36,802 nt of DNA, taken from positions 1-36,802 of the IMG/VR virus record IMGVR_UViG_3300022833_000027. One strand, 5' to 3'. Source of the stretch: a virus. A program made the position numbers and the translations under genes. Shown here in pieces: positions 19,380 through 28,296 of this stretch (within the stretch, counting starts at the first letter, position 1; every line of letters starts with the position of its first letter). The notes under the pieces are model-generated. The model had not been told where the DNA came from. It searched no databases and saw only the letters and a list, made by a program, of their open reading frames with translations.

Positions 19380-19822
19380 TAAAACAGATTTCCGGTGTAA
19401 AGTCTCAATGCAATGACGCGTTTGCATTCATCAAAGGTTTTGCCCGTAGAATACAAAGACGATGACAGGACTTTTGCGTATTTGTCCAGCTCGTTTGGTT
19501 CGTCGGTGAAGCCCGCTGCGTATGCTGAAGCCTCTGCCTTGAATCTAAACCATGCCGAGAAACGATACAACGCCCCCATCACGCCAACCGAAAGAAACAT
19601 TGCGTAATAGGAAACAAATGGCGCAAAATTTGCAAGCGCAAAAATAACGGCTGCCGAAAATAGCGTGACCGCCCACCATTGTTTAACGTGGTGTAGCTCA
19701 TGGGTTAGCATCTTTGCCGGGTAGTCGTGCGGCAGCATCACAACAAACGCTGCCGACTTTCCTGTTGTTCCGCTCGGTCTGCGCTCAAAGATCAAAGCCG
19801 GTGGGGAAAAGTTGGACTTCAT
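19379..19822 (-). CDS. Membrane zinc metallopeptidase-like protein
   Basis: A 147-residue protein with HELHHVKQWW at 41-50, the HExxH zinc motif of M48/M56-type peptidases. Two or three hydrophobic segments follow (VTLFSAAVIFALANFAPFV, YYAMFLSVGVMGALY). FKAEASAYAAGF further on may hold the third zinc ligand (Glu in KAEASA), as in M48 enzymes. It lies between the tail fibre and lysis genes. A phage peptidase might process an envelope or tail protein; the target is unknown. Confidence 0.7.
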   Translation of the reverse strand: MKSNFSPPALIFERRPSGTTGKSAAFVVMLPHDYPAKMLTHELHHVKQWWAVTLFSAAVIFALANFAPFVSYYAMFLSVGVMGALYRFSAWFRFKAEASAYAAGFTDEPNELDKYAKVLSSSLYSTGKTFDECKRVIALRLYTGNLF

Positions 19823-19864
19823 TCTGGCAATTCCTTTAGTTTGCTTTGGTTGGGGCCAGCATTA

Positions 19865-19879
19865 GCCAAGCCCCTTGGC
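19865..19879. repeat. Short hairpin between tail-fibre and peptidase genes
   Basis: gccaag (19865-19870) pairs with cttggc (19874-19879) with a 3-base loop. There is no T-run, so it may stabilise the mRNA end rather than stop transcription. Confidence 0.4.
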
Positions 19880-19885
19880 ATGCGG

Positions 19886-21679
19886 TCAAGCGCCTATGCG
19901 CAGGACCTGCAAGCGTGAATACGCAGCAGATGCGTTTAGGTTTACAGTTGCGCCGCTACCTTGGAACATGAGGATTTGCAAAGTATCGCCTACCTCGCAG
20001 AATACAATCTTATCAATAGTCGCATATTCTGAACTCATTAGGTTTGGTCCATAAGTTGTATCTGAACCACCTGCTGAAAAAGATTGGGTAAGTCGCAGTT
20101 GGAAAAACGAACCCGTCGTAATAGCTGCTGACCGAACTTGGCACTTAACAAGATAATAACCGCGCTCTTTTACAGTTACAATTCCAGCAGAATATTTTAG
20201 GCGTCCAAAGTCGTTTTTATTCTGGGCGGCTGTTGCGCCAAAAGGCACAAGCGTTGCAGTGTTGTTTGGAATTGGCGTGGTGGCGTTTGCTCGGAGAAGC
20301 AATCCGGTGGGCAGCCTGCTGCTAAATAGCTTATTGAACGGCAGGCTGTCACAGAACACGTTTTCTTTTGCCGTGTTGTAAAGGTAGCAAGCAAGCTGAC
20401 CTTGAATGCGAATGTTGCTTACATCACCTTCGGTCGCTGGAACCAAAGAGATAGCGGCCAAGATCGGTGCTGTGCCGTTTACACCATCGTTATATGTGCC
20501 GCTTGTGCCGCCGTTCTCAAAATAGCACCCATCAAACGATATTCCTTTGCCTGCTGGGATTTTTACAAACTGCACAACGTAGACACCGCCTGTTTGATCT
20601 GTGAAACCATACACATCAGCGGCATTGCCTGGAACGTATATAATATCTTGTACAGAACCGTCAAAAGTGCCTTCAAACGAGGTCCCAGAAAAACTAACGC
20701 CAGTAGGAAACGCCACAATCTTTTGCGTTCTGAATGAATAAAGCGTCCCAGCAATAGACCCCCCCAAGAAAGACAGGGCGTTAGCATCATCGACGAGAAG
20801 TAGTCCCGTTCCGCATTTACTTGTGATAAAGTTGTCGCAAACGCCGTAGATTGAGCCAGTATTTGTCGTCGCATTACGTGCATACTTTAAAGCAACGCCA
20901 CGTCCAAACGTGGTCAGGCACTCGGCTTCGACGTTCTTTAGGTGGGTGTGTAGCGCGCCATTTATGCTTATGATTGCACCAAATGCAGCCGTTCCAATTT
21001 CATAGATTGAAATGTCTTCAATCCCGTGCATACCGCGCTGTGGGCCTTCAAACGTAACACAATCCTGCCCAACTCCTGCCGTAATAAGCAGGGATGTACC
21101 TGCTCGGGTAAGCGGTTCGTTAACATAGAAAACCCTGTGGCTCTGTCCAATACCACGAACTGTTACGCCACTTTTTAAAATGAAGGGGGTGGAAGGGTAT
21201 GAACCCCCGCCAAACTCAAGAATGCCGCCGCCGTTTGCATCCAGAAAGTTGATGGCGGCTTGGATGTTTGCTCCGTTTGCTGCTTCTGTGGCCGAAACAT
21301 TAATGTTAAAACTTTCTGCAACCAGTATGCCACCTGTGACAACAACGTACAGCTTTACCCCACCAGAGGTCGTCAAATGCTGATTGGTAGCGCCAGCGGC
21401 AGCAACTTCGTAAGAAAAATTTTCCTTGCGAGCAGTTACAACAGAACCAACTGTTACGTTTGTATAATTTAAAGTTGTATCATTAAGAAGGCTTGTTAAG
21501 TCCAAAAATGCACTTTCCACAAGTCCGGCGTTTAAATAATTTATAAAAACATTAAGCTCTGGTCCATTTGTTAATGTTAGCCAGTTTAAAAAATCGTTTA
21601 CGTTTGTGTCAAAGGCGTCATTGGCCTGGCCTTTGGATGGCAAGACATCGGGGTAAAGTGTAACTGTTGGGGTGCTCAT
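19886..21679 (-). CDS. Tail fibre/receptor-binding protein with beta-helix
   Basis: A 597-residue protein in three parts. The first about 125 residues probably attach to the tail. About 125-440 is a pectate-lyase-like beta-helix: ATEAANGANIQAAINFLDANGG, GILEFGGGSYPSTPFILKSG, VTVRGIGQ, then repeated short strands. The last about 130 residues resemble a C1q/jelly-roll end domain (IVTVKERGYYLVKCQV, SFFQLRLTQS). Such proteins bind and sometimes degrade host surface sugars. Parts are more AT-rich than the core genes, as expected for an exchangeable host-range gene. Confidence 0.85.
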   Translation of the reverse strand: MSTPTVTLYPDVLPSKGQANDAFDTNVNDFLNWLTLTNGPELNVFINYLNAGLVESAFLDLTSLLNDTTLNYTNVTVGSVVTARKENFSYEVAAAGATNQHLTTSGGVKLYVVVTGGILVAESFNINVSATEAANGANIQAAINFLDANGGGILEFGGGSYPSTPFILKSGVTVRGIGQSHRVFYVNEPLTRAGTSLLITAGVGQDCVTFEGPQRGMHGIEDISIYEIGTAAFGAIISINGALHTHLKNVEAECLTTFGRGVALKYARNATTNTGSIYGVCDNFITSKCGTGLLLVDDANALSFLGGSIAGTLYSFRTQKIVAFPTGVSFSGTSFEGTFDGSVQDIIYVPGNAADVYGFTDQTGGVYVVQFVKIPAGKGISFDGCYFENGGTSGTYNDGVNGTAPILAAISLVPATEGDVSNIRIQGQLACYLYNTAKENVFCDSLPFNKLFSSRLPTGLLLRANATTPIPNNTATLVPFGATAAQNKNDFGRLKYSAGIVTVKERGYYLVKCQVRSAAITTGSFFQLRLTQSFSAGGSDTTYGPNLMSSEYATIDKIVFCEVGDTLQILMFQGSGATVNLNASAAYSRLQVLRIGA

Positions 21680-22584
21680 AATTCTTCAGCCTCAATTGTT
21701 GCTTTGGAAAATCCGACGCCAACAGCCGTTGGGTTTGCGGACGATAAAGTTCCGTAGATTGTAAATTCTGGGTATTGATCGTTTGCAGAAAAGACTGCGC
21801 CGATTCCATCAATGTCTTGCACCAACCGCCAGAAAGCATCAGCCTCATAGTTCAAAAGCGTTGTGCTGTAAGAAACCACAGATGATGTCGTTCGTTGAAG
21901 TAGTGAGGTTAAGGTGCCTTCGGTTTTTTTGAACGACCGGCTTTTAAGCGTCTTTGATGTTCCTGTACCGACAACGCCAAAACTTGAAACAAGGCCGAAT
22001 GCAATTGTTCCGACCTTTGCCGTGTCGCCCGTGTTTGTTATTGTGATGTCGATGGAAGCACCTTGCGGTATGTTTACCTGAAAATTAACAAACTTTCGTT
22101 CGCGTGACTGCTGGATAAACATCCAGCGCCAAAGTGAACCCTCATAATCGGTTGCGTCCTTAAGCGTTTTTGAAATGTTTGCCGCATCGCCAGTTGTGCT
22201 GACCGTTGCAACGATTGAAATCGTGGCCGCTTGCAAGCCAAACATAGCAATCCCGCCAATTCGGGTTAGACTTTCAATAGTGTATGTAATTGATCCCGCG
22301 TTAATAGTCTTAGTTTCAACAACGCGAAATTTATCAAAACCAACTTGCCGGTCAAACGCGGCAAACCTATTGGCAGGCCCCGCGTCAAACCAATCCGTTG
22401 CCGTGTCGCTTGGCTCTTGGCTTGTGCTTGCCGCGCTAACTTCAAACAGCCGCTCCCCTACCCGCCTTTGCGTTCCAAGCGGGTAGGTGCCAGCAGTCCA
22501 TGCCGTTTCTAATGCCACGTTTGATGCCGTAATGTTGGCATCAGCAACGACCAGCGGCACAAGTATTTTTAGGGGGCTGCTCAT
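21676..22584 (-). CDS. Putative tail tip or adaptor protein
   Basis: A 302-residue protein starting MSSPLKILVPLVVADANITA. The opening strand, ERLFEVSAASTSQEPSDTATDWFDAGPANRFAAFD and later beta-rich regions are typical of phage tail-tip or fibre-adaptor proteins that I know only as tail proteins. It lies between tape measure and fibre genes and overlaps both by 4 bases. The role in joining the fibre to the tail is inferred. Confidence 0.65.
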   Translation of the reverse strand: MSSPLKILVPLVVADANITASNVALETAWTAGTYPLGTQRRVGERLFEVSAASTSQEPSDTATDWFDAGPANRFAAFDRQVGFDKFRVVETKTINAGSITYTIESLTRIGGIAMFGLQAATISIVATVSTTGDAANISKTLKDATDYEGSLWRWMFIQQSRERKFVNFQVNIPQGASIDITITNTGDTAKVGTIAFGLVSSFGVVGTGTSKTLKSRSFKKTEGTLTSLLQRTTSSVVSYSTTLLNYEADAFWRLVQDIDGIGAVFSANDQYPEFTIYGTLSSANPTAVGVGFSKATIEAEEL

Positions 22585-25301
22585 GCTGCGGCATCCAATG
22601 TTAGGGCGTTGCTGAAATCAGTATTTTCTGCCGTTTGCCTAGATGAATTAGCGGTTATTTCTGATGTAGACTGTAGCATATCTATGCGCGCATTCAAGGC
22701 TTTCAGCTCCGCAAGCATTTCGGCTTGGGATTGCTGCGGGCTGTATTCAATACCGCTTGATGCGCGGGCCAAGCCGCGTCTAAAATCAACACCAGTGGCG
22801 AAGTCGTTTTCGTTTATTGAAGAAAACAAGGCCGCTTGCGCTTGTGCCGCAGCTTTTGCAGCCTCTTCCGCAAGTGCATTGGTTTTTTCCTGAGCAATAG
22901 ATGCGTCTTCAAGGTTAAAGATTTGTTTTAGAATTGCCTTGTTAAGGTCGTTGGTCGCATTCATCTGCGCTTTACGCTGTCGTGCTAGCAGCTCTTCGCC
23001 TTTTCCTTGCAATTCCAGAACCCGGTTTTGCAGGTTGTAACGCTCTGAAGAAACCGCAAGCAATTCGTTCAGGCTGGAAATGCCGGGAACAACCGCCGCA
23101 AACGCGTCACCCATCTTTGCAAGCTCTGCGGTCACGGCACTCATTTTCTGCTCTTCGGTCAAGCCATTTAGAGAAATCCTGAATCCAAAGGAAAACTTGC
23201 TGAAAGCGTCCGCGCCAATCCCCAAGCCAGCCGCAGCGGAAAGAACTGACTTTTGGATGCCGTCGATTGCGTTAGTAAGCGGTGACGCTGCGGCGGCGTC
23301 AAGTTGGCTTGTGCTTGTGCTTGTCCTCGACGACAGGCCAAAGAATCTGGACGTTTTGGTCTTGCTGAAACTTTCGACAACGGAGTTCATTCCCTTGACG
23401 GTAAGCTGCAAGCCTTGGTCGAGCAATTTTGTAGACTTGCCAAAAAACTTAAACACCCCGACAACAGCCAGCAAAGGCAAAGCAATAGCGCCAGCCGCAG
23501 CGGCAAGGCTGCCAAGGCTTCCCGTCACCGCGCCGAGCGTAGCGCCGATCTGACCAACACCAGCGCCAATACCGCCAGACATGAAGGCGCTCGCTGTGCC
23601 GGACAGGCTGCCCGCGAACACGCTGCCCAATGAACCAATTCCGGCCAGAGATCCACCAAGGCCGCCTGCGCCGCCTGTGGCCGCAGATGCCGCAGTTCCC
23701 ATCGCGCTTCCGCCCATGCCCAACGACAGCATAATCTTGTTCTTGATCGCAAACGAAATCATCTGCTTTATCGTGGCAACAAATATATCCTTGATTGACT
23801 TTAAGCCGCCAGTAAATCCGTCAACCATGTTGTCCACGGCCTTGCCGATGCCATCTACGATAAAACCCTGCATGGTGTCGGCATAGCTTTGAGTTGCTTT
23901 CTCTGCGTCTGTTAGTGCTGGGGTCAGTTTGTCAACACCGCCTGCAGCGCTTTTTGCGCCAGCGGCTAACTTGTCTAGCGCCGCCGCGGTCCCATCGCTT
24001 TCGTCGGAAGTTTCGGCAATAGTAATCTTGAGCGCGTTTGCGGCTGCAGTTGCTGCATAGGCCGCAGCTTCAGTTTCCAAAAATGCCTTATTTAGGTTTT
24101 GCGTAATTTCCGCAGAAGCGCCCATTAAATTTGTGCCAAAAAGAGAATTTATTCCGTCTGCGACAACATAAGTAAATTCAATAAATTCGTACGCCATGCT
24201 TCCAAGCGCGGATATGAAATAAGCCTTCATGTTTAAAGACGCCGCTTTAACCTGCAGCGCTACCATACGAAAAGTGTCGCCAAAACTTTCGGTCTGTGCC
24301 CTTGCCTTAATAAGCTGACCAACAACCAGACCAAGGCCAACAATAACAACGCCAATACCGGTTGAAATTAGCGCAGCTTTAAGACCTTGCAGCGCGCCGA
24401 TCAGTGAAAAGGTGGCCAAGCGTGCAGTAACCATTGCCGCAACATAACGAACGCCAAAGGCAACTGCTGCAACAGAGACAACACCCGCCAGAAACTCAAG
24501 GTTGCCAGACAGCAAAATGATGACCTCGGCAAGTGCGCTGCTTGCGCCAAGGAACGAATCGGCCTGCCCGACAAATAGCGTGAAACTTGTGCTTAGGACG
24601 GTCAGCGCTTGTGATACCGTTGGCACCGTGTTGCCAAATGCAGCCTCTAGCGCCTCAGACGATGACAGAATTGCGTTGAAAAACTCGCGGCTGGAAACCT
24701 CCCCGGCAATGACCATGTTGCGAAGCTGGCCAACAGACCCTGCTGCGCCCTCAATGGCGTTGGCTGCGGCCTGTGCGATTGGAAATGCGCCCTCAAGGAT
24801 GCTGTTAAATTCTTCGGCCCGTACGGTGCCGCCAGACATAGCTTGCGAAAGCTGAAGCAAAGCGCCAGACGCTTGCGCTGCGCTGCCGCCTTGTTGCGCC
24901 AATGCAAGGCCAACATTTTCTGTGAATAGCAAAACTTGTTGCTGCGATGCGCCCAAGTCTTTTGCCGCAATGCTAATCCGTTGGTAGAGCTGTGCAGTGG
25001 CCTCAAGTGGCGACCTAGTGCGCTTTGAAATCTCGCCGATTTGATTAATTTTTGCCGCAACGTCGTCAGCCTCAAAGCCCAGGACCCGCATACTGTTGGC
25101 CATGCTTGCATATGCCTGCGAAGCGGAACTGACGGCCCTTGCCGCAGCAAAGGCTCCGCCAAACAAAGCCAGCGCGCGCGTTGCCGATACAATAGCGCCA
25201 TTCATTGCCTTGGATGTCTTGCCAAAGCTCTTAACGTCACGCTCGCCACGCTTTAGACCAGAAGTGTCAAGACCAATCACAAGGTTTGCAAAGTCTGCCA
25301 T
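22581..25301 (-). CDS. Tape measure protein
   Basis: A 906-residue protein, the longest in the window. The N-terminal about 230 residues match the phage tape-measure domain (LVIGLDTSGLKRGERDVKSF, SPLEATAQLYQRISIAAKDL, GTVRAEEFNSILEGAFPIAQ). About 260-340 and 560-640 are hydrophobic and Gly/Ala-rich. The rest is helical and ends in a coiled coil (MLAELKALNARIDMLQS). It sets tail length; by the usual 0.15 nm per residue the tail would be roughly 135 nm. It indicates a long-tailed phage. Confidence 0.93.
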   Translation of the reverse strand: MADFANLVIGLDTSGLKRGERDVKSFGKTSKAMNGAIVSATRALALFGGAFAAARAVSSASQAYASMANSMRVLGFEADDVAAKINQIGEISKRTRSPLEATAQLYQRISIAAKDLGASQQQVLLFTENVGLALAQQGGSAAQASGALLQLSQAMSGGTVRAEEFNSILEGAFPIAQAAANAIEGAAGSVGQLRNMVIAGEVSSREFFNAILSSSEALEAAFGNTVPTVSQALTVLSTSFTLFVGQADSFLGASSALAEVIILLSGNLEFLAGVVSVAAVAFGVRYVAAMVTARLATFSLIGALQGLKAALISTGIGVVIVGLGLVVGQLIKARAQTESFGDTFRMVALQVKAASLNMKAYFISALGSMAYEFIEFTYVVADGINSLFGTNLMGASAEITQNLNKAFLETEAAAYAATAAANALKITIAETSDESDGTAAALDKLAAGAKSAAGGVDKLTPALTDAEKATQSYADTMQGFIVDGIGKAVDNMVDGFTGGLKSIKDIFVATIKQMISFAIKNKIMLSLGMGGSAMGTAASAATGGAGGLGGSLAGIGSLGSVFAGSLSGTASAFMSGGIGAGVGQIGATLGAVTGSLGSLAAAAGAIALPLLAVVGVFKFFGKSTKLLDQGLQLTVKGMNSVVESFSKTKTSRFFGLSSRTSTSTSQLDAAAASPLTNAIDGIQKSVLSAAAGLGIGADAFSKFSFGFRISLNGLTEEQKMSAVTAELAKMGDAFAAVVPGISSLNELLAVSSERYNLQNRVLELQGKGEELLARQRKAQMNATNDLNKAILKQIFNLEDASIAQEKTNALAEEAAKAAAQAQAALFSSINENDFATGVDFRRGLARASSGIEYSPQQSQAEMLAELKALNARIDMLQSTSEITANSSRQTAENTDFSNALTLDAAA

Positions 25302-25348
25302 GTTTTAATCCTTGAAATGTTTGCGGCCCACCGGTCAGGGCGGGCCGT

Positions 25349-25780
25349 TTATTGCGCAGACTTGCGGTCGGCTGGCGGTATAGAAAACGGGCTTGTGCCT
25401 TCGTTCATGCCAGAGACAAACGCCTCTGACATTTTGCGCAAGAGCTTGGCTTCCCAAGGCTCAATGTCTGCCATTGTTAGCGATGCGTAGGCGGCAAGGT
25501 CTACCCAATCAAGCGCCAGAAAACCGCCCATCGCCGCAGACTTTATTGCGCCCGCTTCCATTAAGACATTAAGCAGATATTCGCCCGCGTCCAGCTTCAC
25601 AAAGGGCGCGGGCGTCTTGCTTAGATTGTGACGCATCAACCGGCTTTCCCTTGGCCGCTCTGTCTTGTCGCCTTTTATCTCGATGATGGCGTTTAACCAC
25701 CCCATTTGATGCGCGGCAAGGGTTAGCCGCTTTTGTCGTTTCCCAAGCGGTTCGCCTGCTTGGAAGCGTATTCGCTGCAC
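25349..25780 (-). CDS. Tail assembly chaperone extension (gpT-like, made by -1 frameshift)
   Basis: Open frame in the -1 register relative to the upstream tail chaperone, overlapping it by 58 bases. It lacks its own ribosome site. Fusion at the GGGAAAC heptamer gives a protein of about 294 residues running to 25349, the lambda gpG/gpGT arrangement. Content is helical (QMGWLNAIIEIKG, KLDAGEYLLNVLMEAGAIKS, WEAKLLRKMSEAF). It should load the tape measure protein for tail tube assembly. The T part is probably translated only as a fusion. Confidence 0.85.
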   Translation of the reverse strand: MQRIRFQAGEPLGKRQKRLTLAAHQMGWLNAIIEIKGDKTERPRESRLMRHNLSKTPAPFVKLDAGEYLLNVLMEAGAIKSAAMGGFLALDWVDLAAYASLTMADIEPWEAKLLRKMSEAFVSGMNEGTSPFSIPPADRKSAQ

Positions 25781-26232
25781 TGCTTGGCAAACGGGTTGTT
25801 CAGCATGGCATAAACTGGATCGCCGTCTTTGTTTAAGACAGCCTCGCCGTCCTCGTCCTCTTTGACGCCCATTTCGGGAAACGTCAGATTGAGAAACCAG
25901 ATCGCGTCATCTGCGGTCGCGGGCTTGTCGCCGTTGTTGACGTTTTCAAAACCAATAATGAACGGCGCAGCAGCTTCGCAAAGTTGATTGTGAACGTCCT
26001 CCATCACGCGCGCATCGTCGCCCTCGTCTTTGCCTTTGGCCTTTTTGGACATCATCGCAGCCTTTTGCGCCGCCCGCATTTTGGCTTGCATAGAAGCGGA
26101 CGCGGTGCCGCGCAGGATAACCCGGCAGGGCTTGTCGCCGTCCATCATCGGCTCGCCCGTCCAAGCGTCAAGAATCTGCATCGGTGATCCGGCTTCAGCT
26201 TTTGCGCGGCTGTCAAATTTATTGAAATCCAT
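25723..26232 (-). CDS. Tail assembly chaperone (gpG-like)
   Basis: A 169-residue protein starting MDFNKFDSRAKAEAGSPMQIL. GEPMMDGDKPCRVILRGTAS and a charged helical middle (MSKKAKGKDEGDDARVMEDV) are typical of tail chaperones before the tape measure gene, as is FLNLTFPEMGVKEDED. AAAGGAAA lies ahead of the ATG. Near its end the codons TTG GGA AAC form a -1 slippery site, so part of the ribosomes continue into the extension at 25349-25780. Confidence 0.85.
   Translation of the reverse strand: MDFNKFDSRAKAEAGSPMQILDAWTGEPMMDGDKPCRVILRGTASASMQAKMRAAQKAAMMSKKAKGKDEGDDARVMEDVHNQLCEAAAPFIIGFENVNNGDKPATADDAIWFLNLTFPEMGVKEDEDGEAVLNKDGDPVYAMLNNPFAKQCSEYASKQANRLGNDKSG
25738..25744 (-). promoter_or_regulatory. 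-1 programmed frameshift heptamer GGGAAAC
   Basis: The minus strand reads GGGAAAC with codons (TT)G GGA AAC in the chaperone frame, the X XXY YYZ form, 27 bases before the gene's stop. Shifting back one base gives GGG AAA CGA and joins the extension frame. Lambda uses GGGAAAG at the same place. Confidence 0.88.
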
Positions 26233-26314
26233 GATATTTTCCTTTGGTCCTGGTTCATAGCGAGGGTGACGGGCGAACCAATCCACGCCACCCCCTACCG
26301 CCTAAGCGGATTAG

Positions 26315-26809
26315 TTATGTGGGCTCGACGTCATTAACAGTGAAGTCGTTCTGTTTAAAGTTGATCGTGCCGCCTTCAAAAGACGTGTCATCTTTTGGGT
26401 TAAGCGCAAAGGTGTGAAGATATCCCTGCGCGTAGGAAACCACGTCGCCAGCAACAGGCGCTGGGCCGTCGCCCGTGTCGGTTCCGGAACCGCGCACAAT
26501 CTTGAGCGTGTACAGGCCAGATTGCGAGTTTGCAGCGGTAATTGCGGTTGCAATGCCGGTGTCGGTGCCGTCGCCGTGGAATGTAAACGTCGTATCGTTG
26601 CCGGTGGCCGCGCCCTTAACTCCAGACGTAAAGCCGGTGCCAAGGTCCGAAACGTCGATGTTGGCGTGCGTTACGCCAAACGACGGCAGCATTTGCGTGC
26701 CCTTGAGCTGCACAAAGGTCAGTGCTTCCATGCCTGTTTTGTTGTTGTTCGCTGGAACGCCAGGAACGCCAAAGAGGGTCAGGCCAATTTGATTTGATGT
26801 AGTTGTCAT
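26315..26809 (-). CDS. Major tail tube protein
   Basis: A 164-residue beta-rich protein: MTTTSNQIGLTLFGV, TDTGIATAITAANSQSG, TLKIVRGSGTDTGDG and DDTSFEGGTINFKQNDF. Length, strand pattern and position just upstream of the tail chaperones and downstream of the tail terminator fit the tube-forming protein of siphoviruses. AAAGGA precedes its ATG, and a strong hairpin lies upstream (26834-26865), as expected for a highly expressed gene. Confidence 0.85.
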   Translation of the reverse strand: MTTTSNQIGLTLFGVPGVPANNNKTGMEALTFVQLKGTQMLPSFGVTHANIDVSDLGTGFTSGVKGAATGNDTTFTFHGDGTDTGIATAITAANSQSGLYTLKIVRGSGTDTGDGPAPVAGDVVSYAQGYLHTFALNPKDDTSFEGGTINFKQNDFTVNDVEPT

Positions 26810-26833
26810 GCTTGGAATCCTTTCAAGCGATTA

Positions 26834-26865
26834 GACCCCTCGGCGGGGCTGTTGTCTAAGGGGTC
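26834..26865. repeat. Hairpin upstream of the major tail gene
   Basis: gacccct (26834-26840) pairs with aggggtc (26859-26865), 7 bp with an 18-base loop. There is no T-run on the minus strand. It could act as an mRNA processing or stability element for the tail tube transcript. Confidence 0.5.
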
Positions 26866-26905
26866 GCCGCTTTGCCAACAATGGCACCCGCGCCGGTGGG
26901 TATTT

Positions 26906-27082
26906 CTAAGCGCGGTGCCAGCCGATCTTAAGCCAGGCGTCCACGTCTTTTTCGAGCGGCGTTGCACCGGCTCCGGCCTTGTTGGTCAGGCTTGCGCGAG
27001 ACAGGTCGCGGGGCATTAGTGCCGCCTGCAGTTCTTCCGTCACTGCGTCATCTGTAAGGCTTGGTGTGTATTGCTTTTTCAC
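26906..27082 (-). CDS. Small hypothetical protein between tail terminator and tail tube genes
   Basis: A 58-residue protein beginning at a GTG that overlaps the upstream stop as GTGA, preceded by CGGAG. Sequence starts MKKQYTPSLTDDAVTEELQAA and ends WLKIGWHRA. Helical and mildly basic at the end. The surrounding open frame extends further upstream without a ribosome site. Function unknown; it may be a minor structural protein. Confidence 0.6.
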   Translation of the reverse strand: MKKQYTPSLTDDAVTEELQAALMPRDLSRASLTNKAGAGATPLEKDVDAWLKIGWHRA

Positions 27083-27486
27083 GACAGGCTCCGATACTCT
27101 ATGTAAATGGGTGTTTCCCAACGCTGTTCCTCCTCGCGACCGCTGCGAATTGTGGTGCCAACGATTGTGACTTTTGTACCGTTGGCTTCCAGAATTTGCG
27201 CGCGCTTGAAATAATCAGAAATCGTACCGGCCTGCTTGCGGGTGACAATGTCGTAGACGTCCAGCGGAGCAACCAAGGTAACAATCAAAAAGCCTTGGCG
27301 CGTGTAAACCTGGTCAGACAAGCCCAGCGGGACGTCATCGTTTCGCAAGTGCTGTATGGTCAGGTGTTCGCCTGCGGGCTTGTTCCCGCCCTTGCGCGGC
27401 CATATCGCCGTGTAACCAAGCCCGGCAATCATAACCTCGGCCTGCACGTTTAGCGCCTGCGTGATATTGCTATCAATGTCACTCAT
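27079..27486 (-). CDS. Tail terminator-like protein (DUF4128 type)
   Basis: A 135-residue protein: QALNVQAEVMIAGLGYTAIWP, EHLTIQHLRNDDVPLGLSDQ, FLIVTLVAPLD and ISDYFKRAQIL. The alpha/beta plan and position between the gp10-like connector and the tail tube gene match tail terminator (gpU-like) proteins, which cap the tube and join it to the head. Start overlaps the upstream stop as ATGA. Confidence 0.78.
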   Translation of the reverse strand: MSDIDSNITQALNVQAEVMIAGLGYTAIWPRKGGNKPAGEHLTIQHLRNDDVPLGLSDQVYTRQGFLIVTLVAPLDVYDIVTRKQAGTISDYFKRAQILEANGTKVTIVGTTIRSGREEEQRWETPIYIEYRSLS

Positions 27487-27923
27487 TGTCTGCGAATCTC
27501 CGCGCCAATTCTTTTCACCGTAGATGCAAACTCTTGCACCGTTAGCGTGACCATTCCAGCAGGGGCTTGGCCGCTATATCCCTCTTCCAGCCGCACCGCA
27601 TAGGGCAGGTTGTTAGCAATATAAATGACATCACCAGCCTTTGCCGAGTCTGCCGTGCCCTTGGATTTGGCAACGGTTGCCTCATAAACTGGCCCCTTAC
27701 TGCCCGCCCGCTCCCCGATGGTTTCTGTGCCTTGATAGGCAACAGTTCCAGATGGAACGGAACCAATAGATACCTGCCAATTTGAACGAAAGCGCCCCGT
27801 ATCAACAGGGCTTTTAAAAACAACGCTTTTTAATATTTCCAGAGATACTTTGCGGACAATCTTGTCCATCTTGTTAACCGTCTTGCGCTGAAACTTGTTT
27901 ATGTCGTCCTCAAAGCTACCCAC
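27483..27923 (-). CDS. HK97 gp10-like neck/tail completion protein
   Basis: About 146 residues from a GTG at 27923; an ATG at 27933 is an alternative. VSLEILKSVVFKSPVDTGRFRSNWQVSIGS with the SPVDTGRFRSNW block is typical of gp10-like proteins. NNLPYAVRLEEGYSGQAPAGMV near the end also matches. These join head and tail. The first 50 residues are basic and helical. Confidence 0.82.
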   Translation of the reverse strand: MGSFEDDINKFQRKTVNKMDKIVRKVSLEILKSVVFKSPVDTGRFRSNWQVSIGSVPSGTVAYQGTETIGERAGSKGPVYEATVAKSKGTADSAKAGDVIYIANNLPYAVRLEEGYSGQAPAGMVTLTVQEFASTVKRIGAEIRRQ

Positions 27924-28296
27924 GACACACCATGTCATAAAGCGCGGTCTGCCCGCCCGACGCCACGCGCCCAAGAATTTTGATTGTCAGTGTGCCGCGG
28001 TCGCAAATTACTTTGTCGTTAAGCGTGACCTCGATTGATGCAGGCTCAACAATAACTTGATAATCACCCGCTTGAATGTTGGTGCCGTCGATGCGCCGCT
28101 CTGCCACCTCAAAGACCGCCATGCGCACAGACACGGGCGCAGGTGTAACGCCCGCAGTGCCGCCTGTTGGGTCTGTAGGCCCGCCGCCAGAAGCCTGTGG
28201 CGTCGGTTGCTGAATGGTGCCCGTCTGTATGACGTCAGGCTGCTGTGCGGCCAGCTTGTCAAAAGCGCCTGTCACTTGGCTTGCAATGCTAGCCAT
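27916..28296 (-). CDS. Head-tail joining region hypothetical protein
   Basis: A 126-residue protein. A helical start (MASIASQVTGAFDKLAAQQ) is followed by a Pro/Gly/Thr-rich linker (about 27-54) and a beta-rich second half (SVRMAVFEVAERRIDGTNIQ, DYQVIVEPASIEVTLND, RGTLTIKILGR). It probably acts as a head closure or connector protein by position, but no family was recognised with confidence. It ends overlapping the gp10-like start. Confidence 0.65.
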   Translation of the reverse strand: MASIASQVTGAFDKLAAQQPDVIQTGTIQQPTPQASGGGPTDPTGGTAGVTPAPVSVRMAVFEVAERRIDGTNIQAGDYQVIVEPASIEVTLNDKVICDRGTLTIKILGRVASGGQTALYDMVCRG

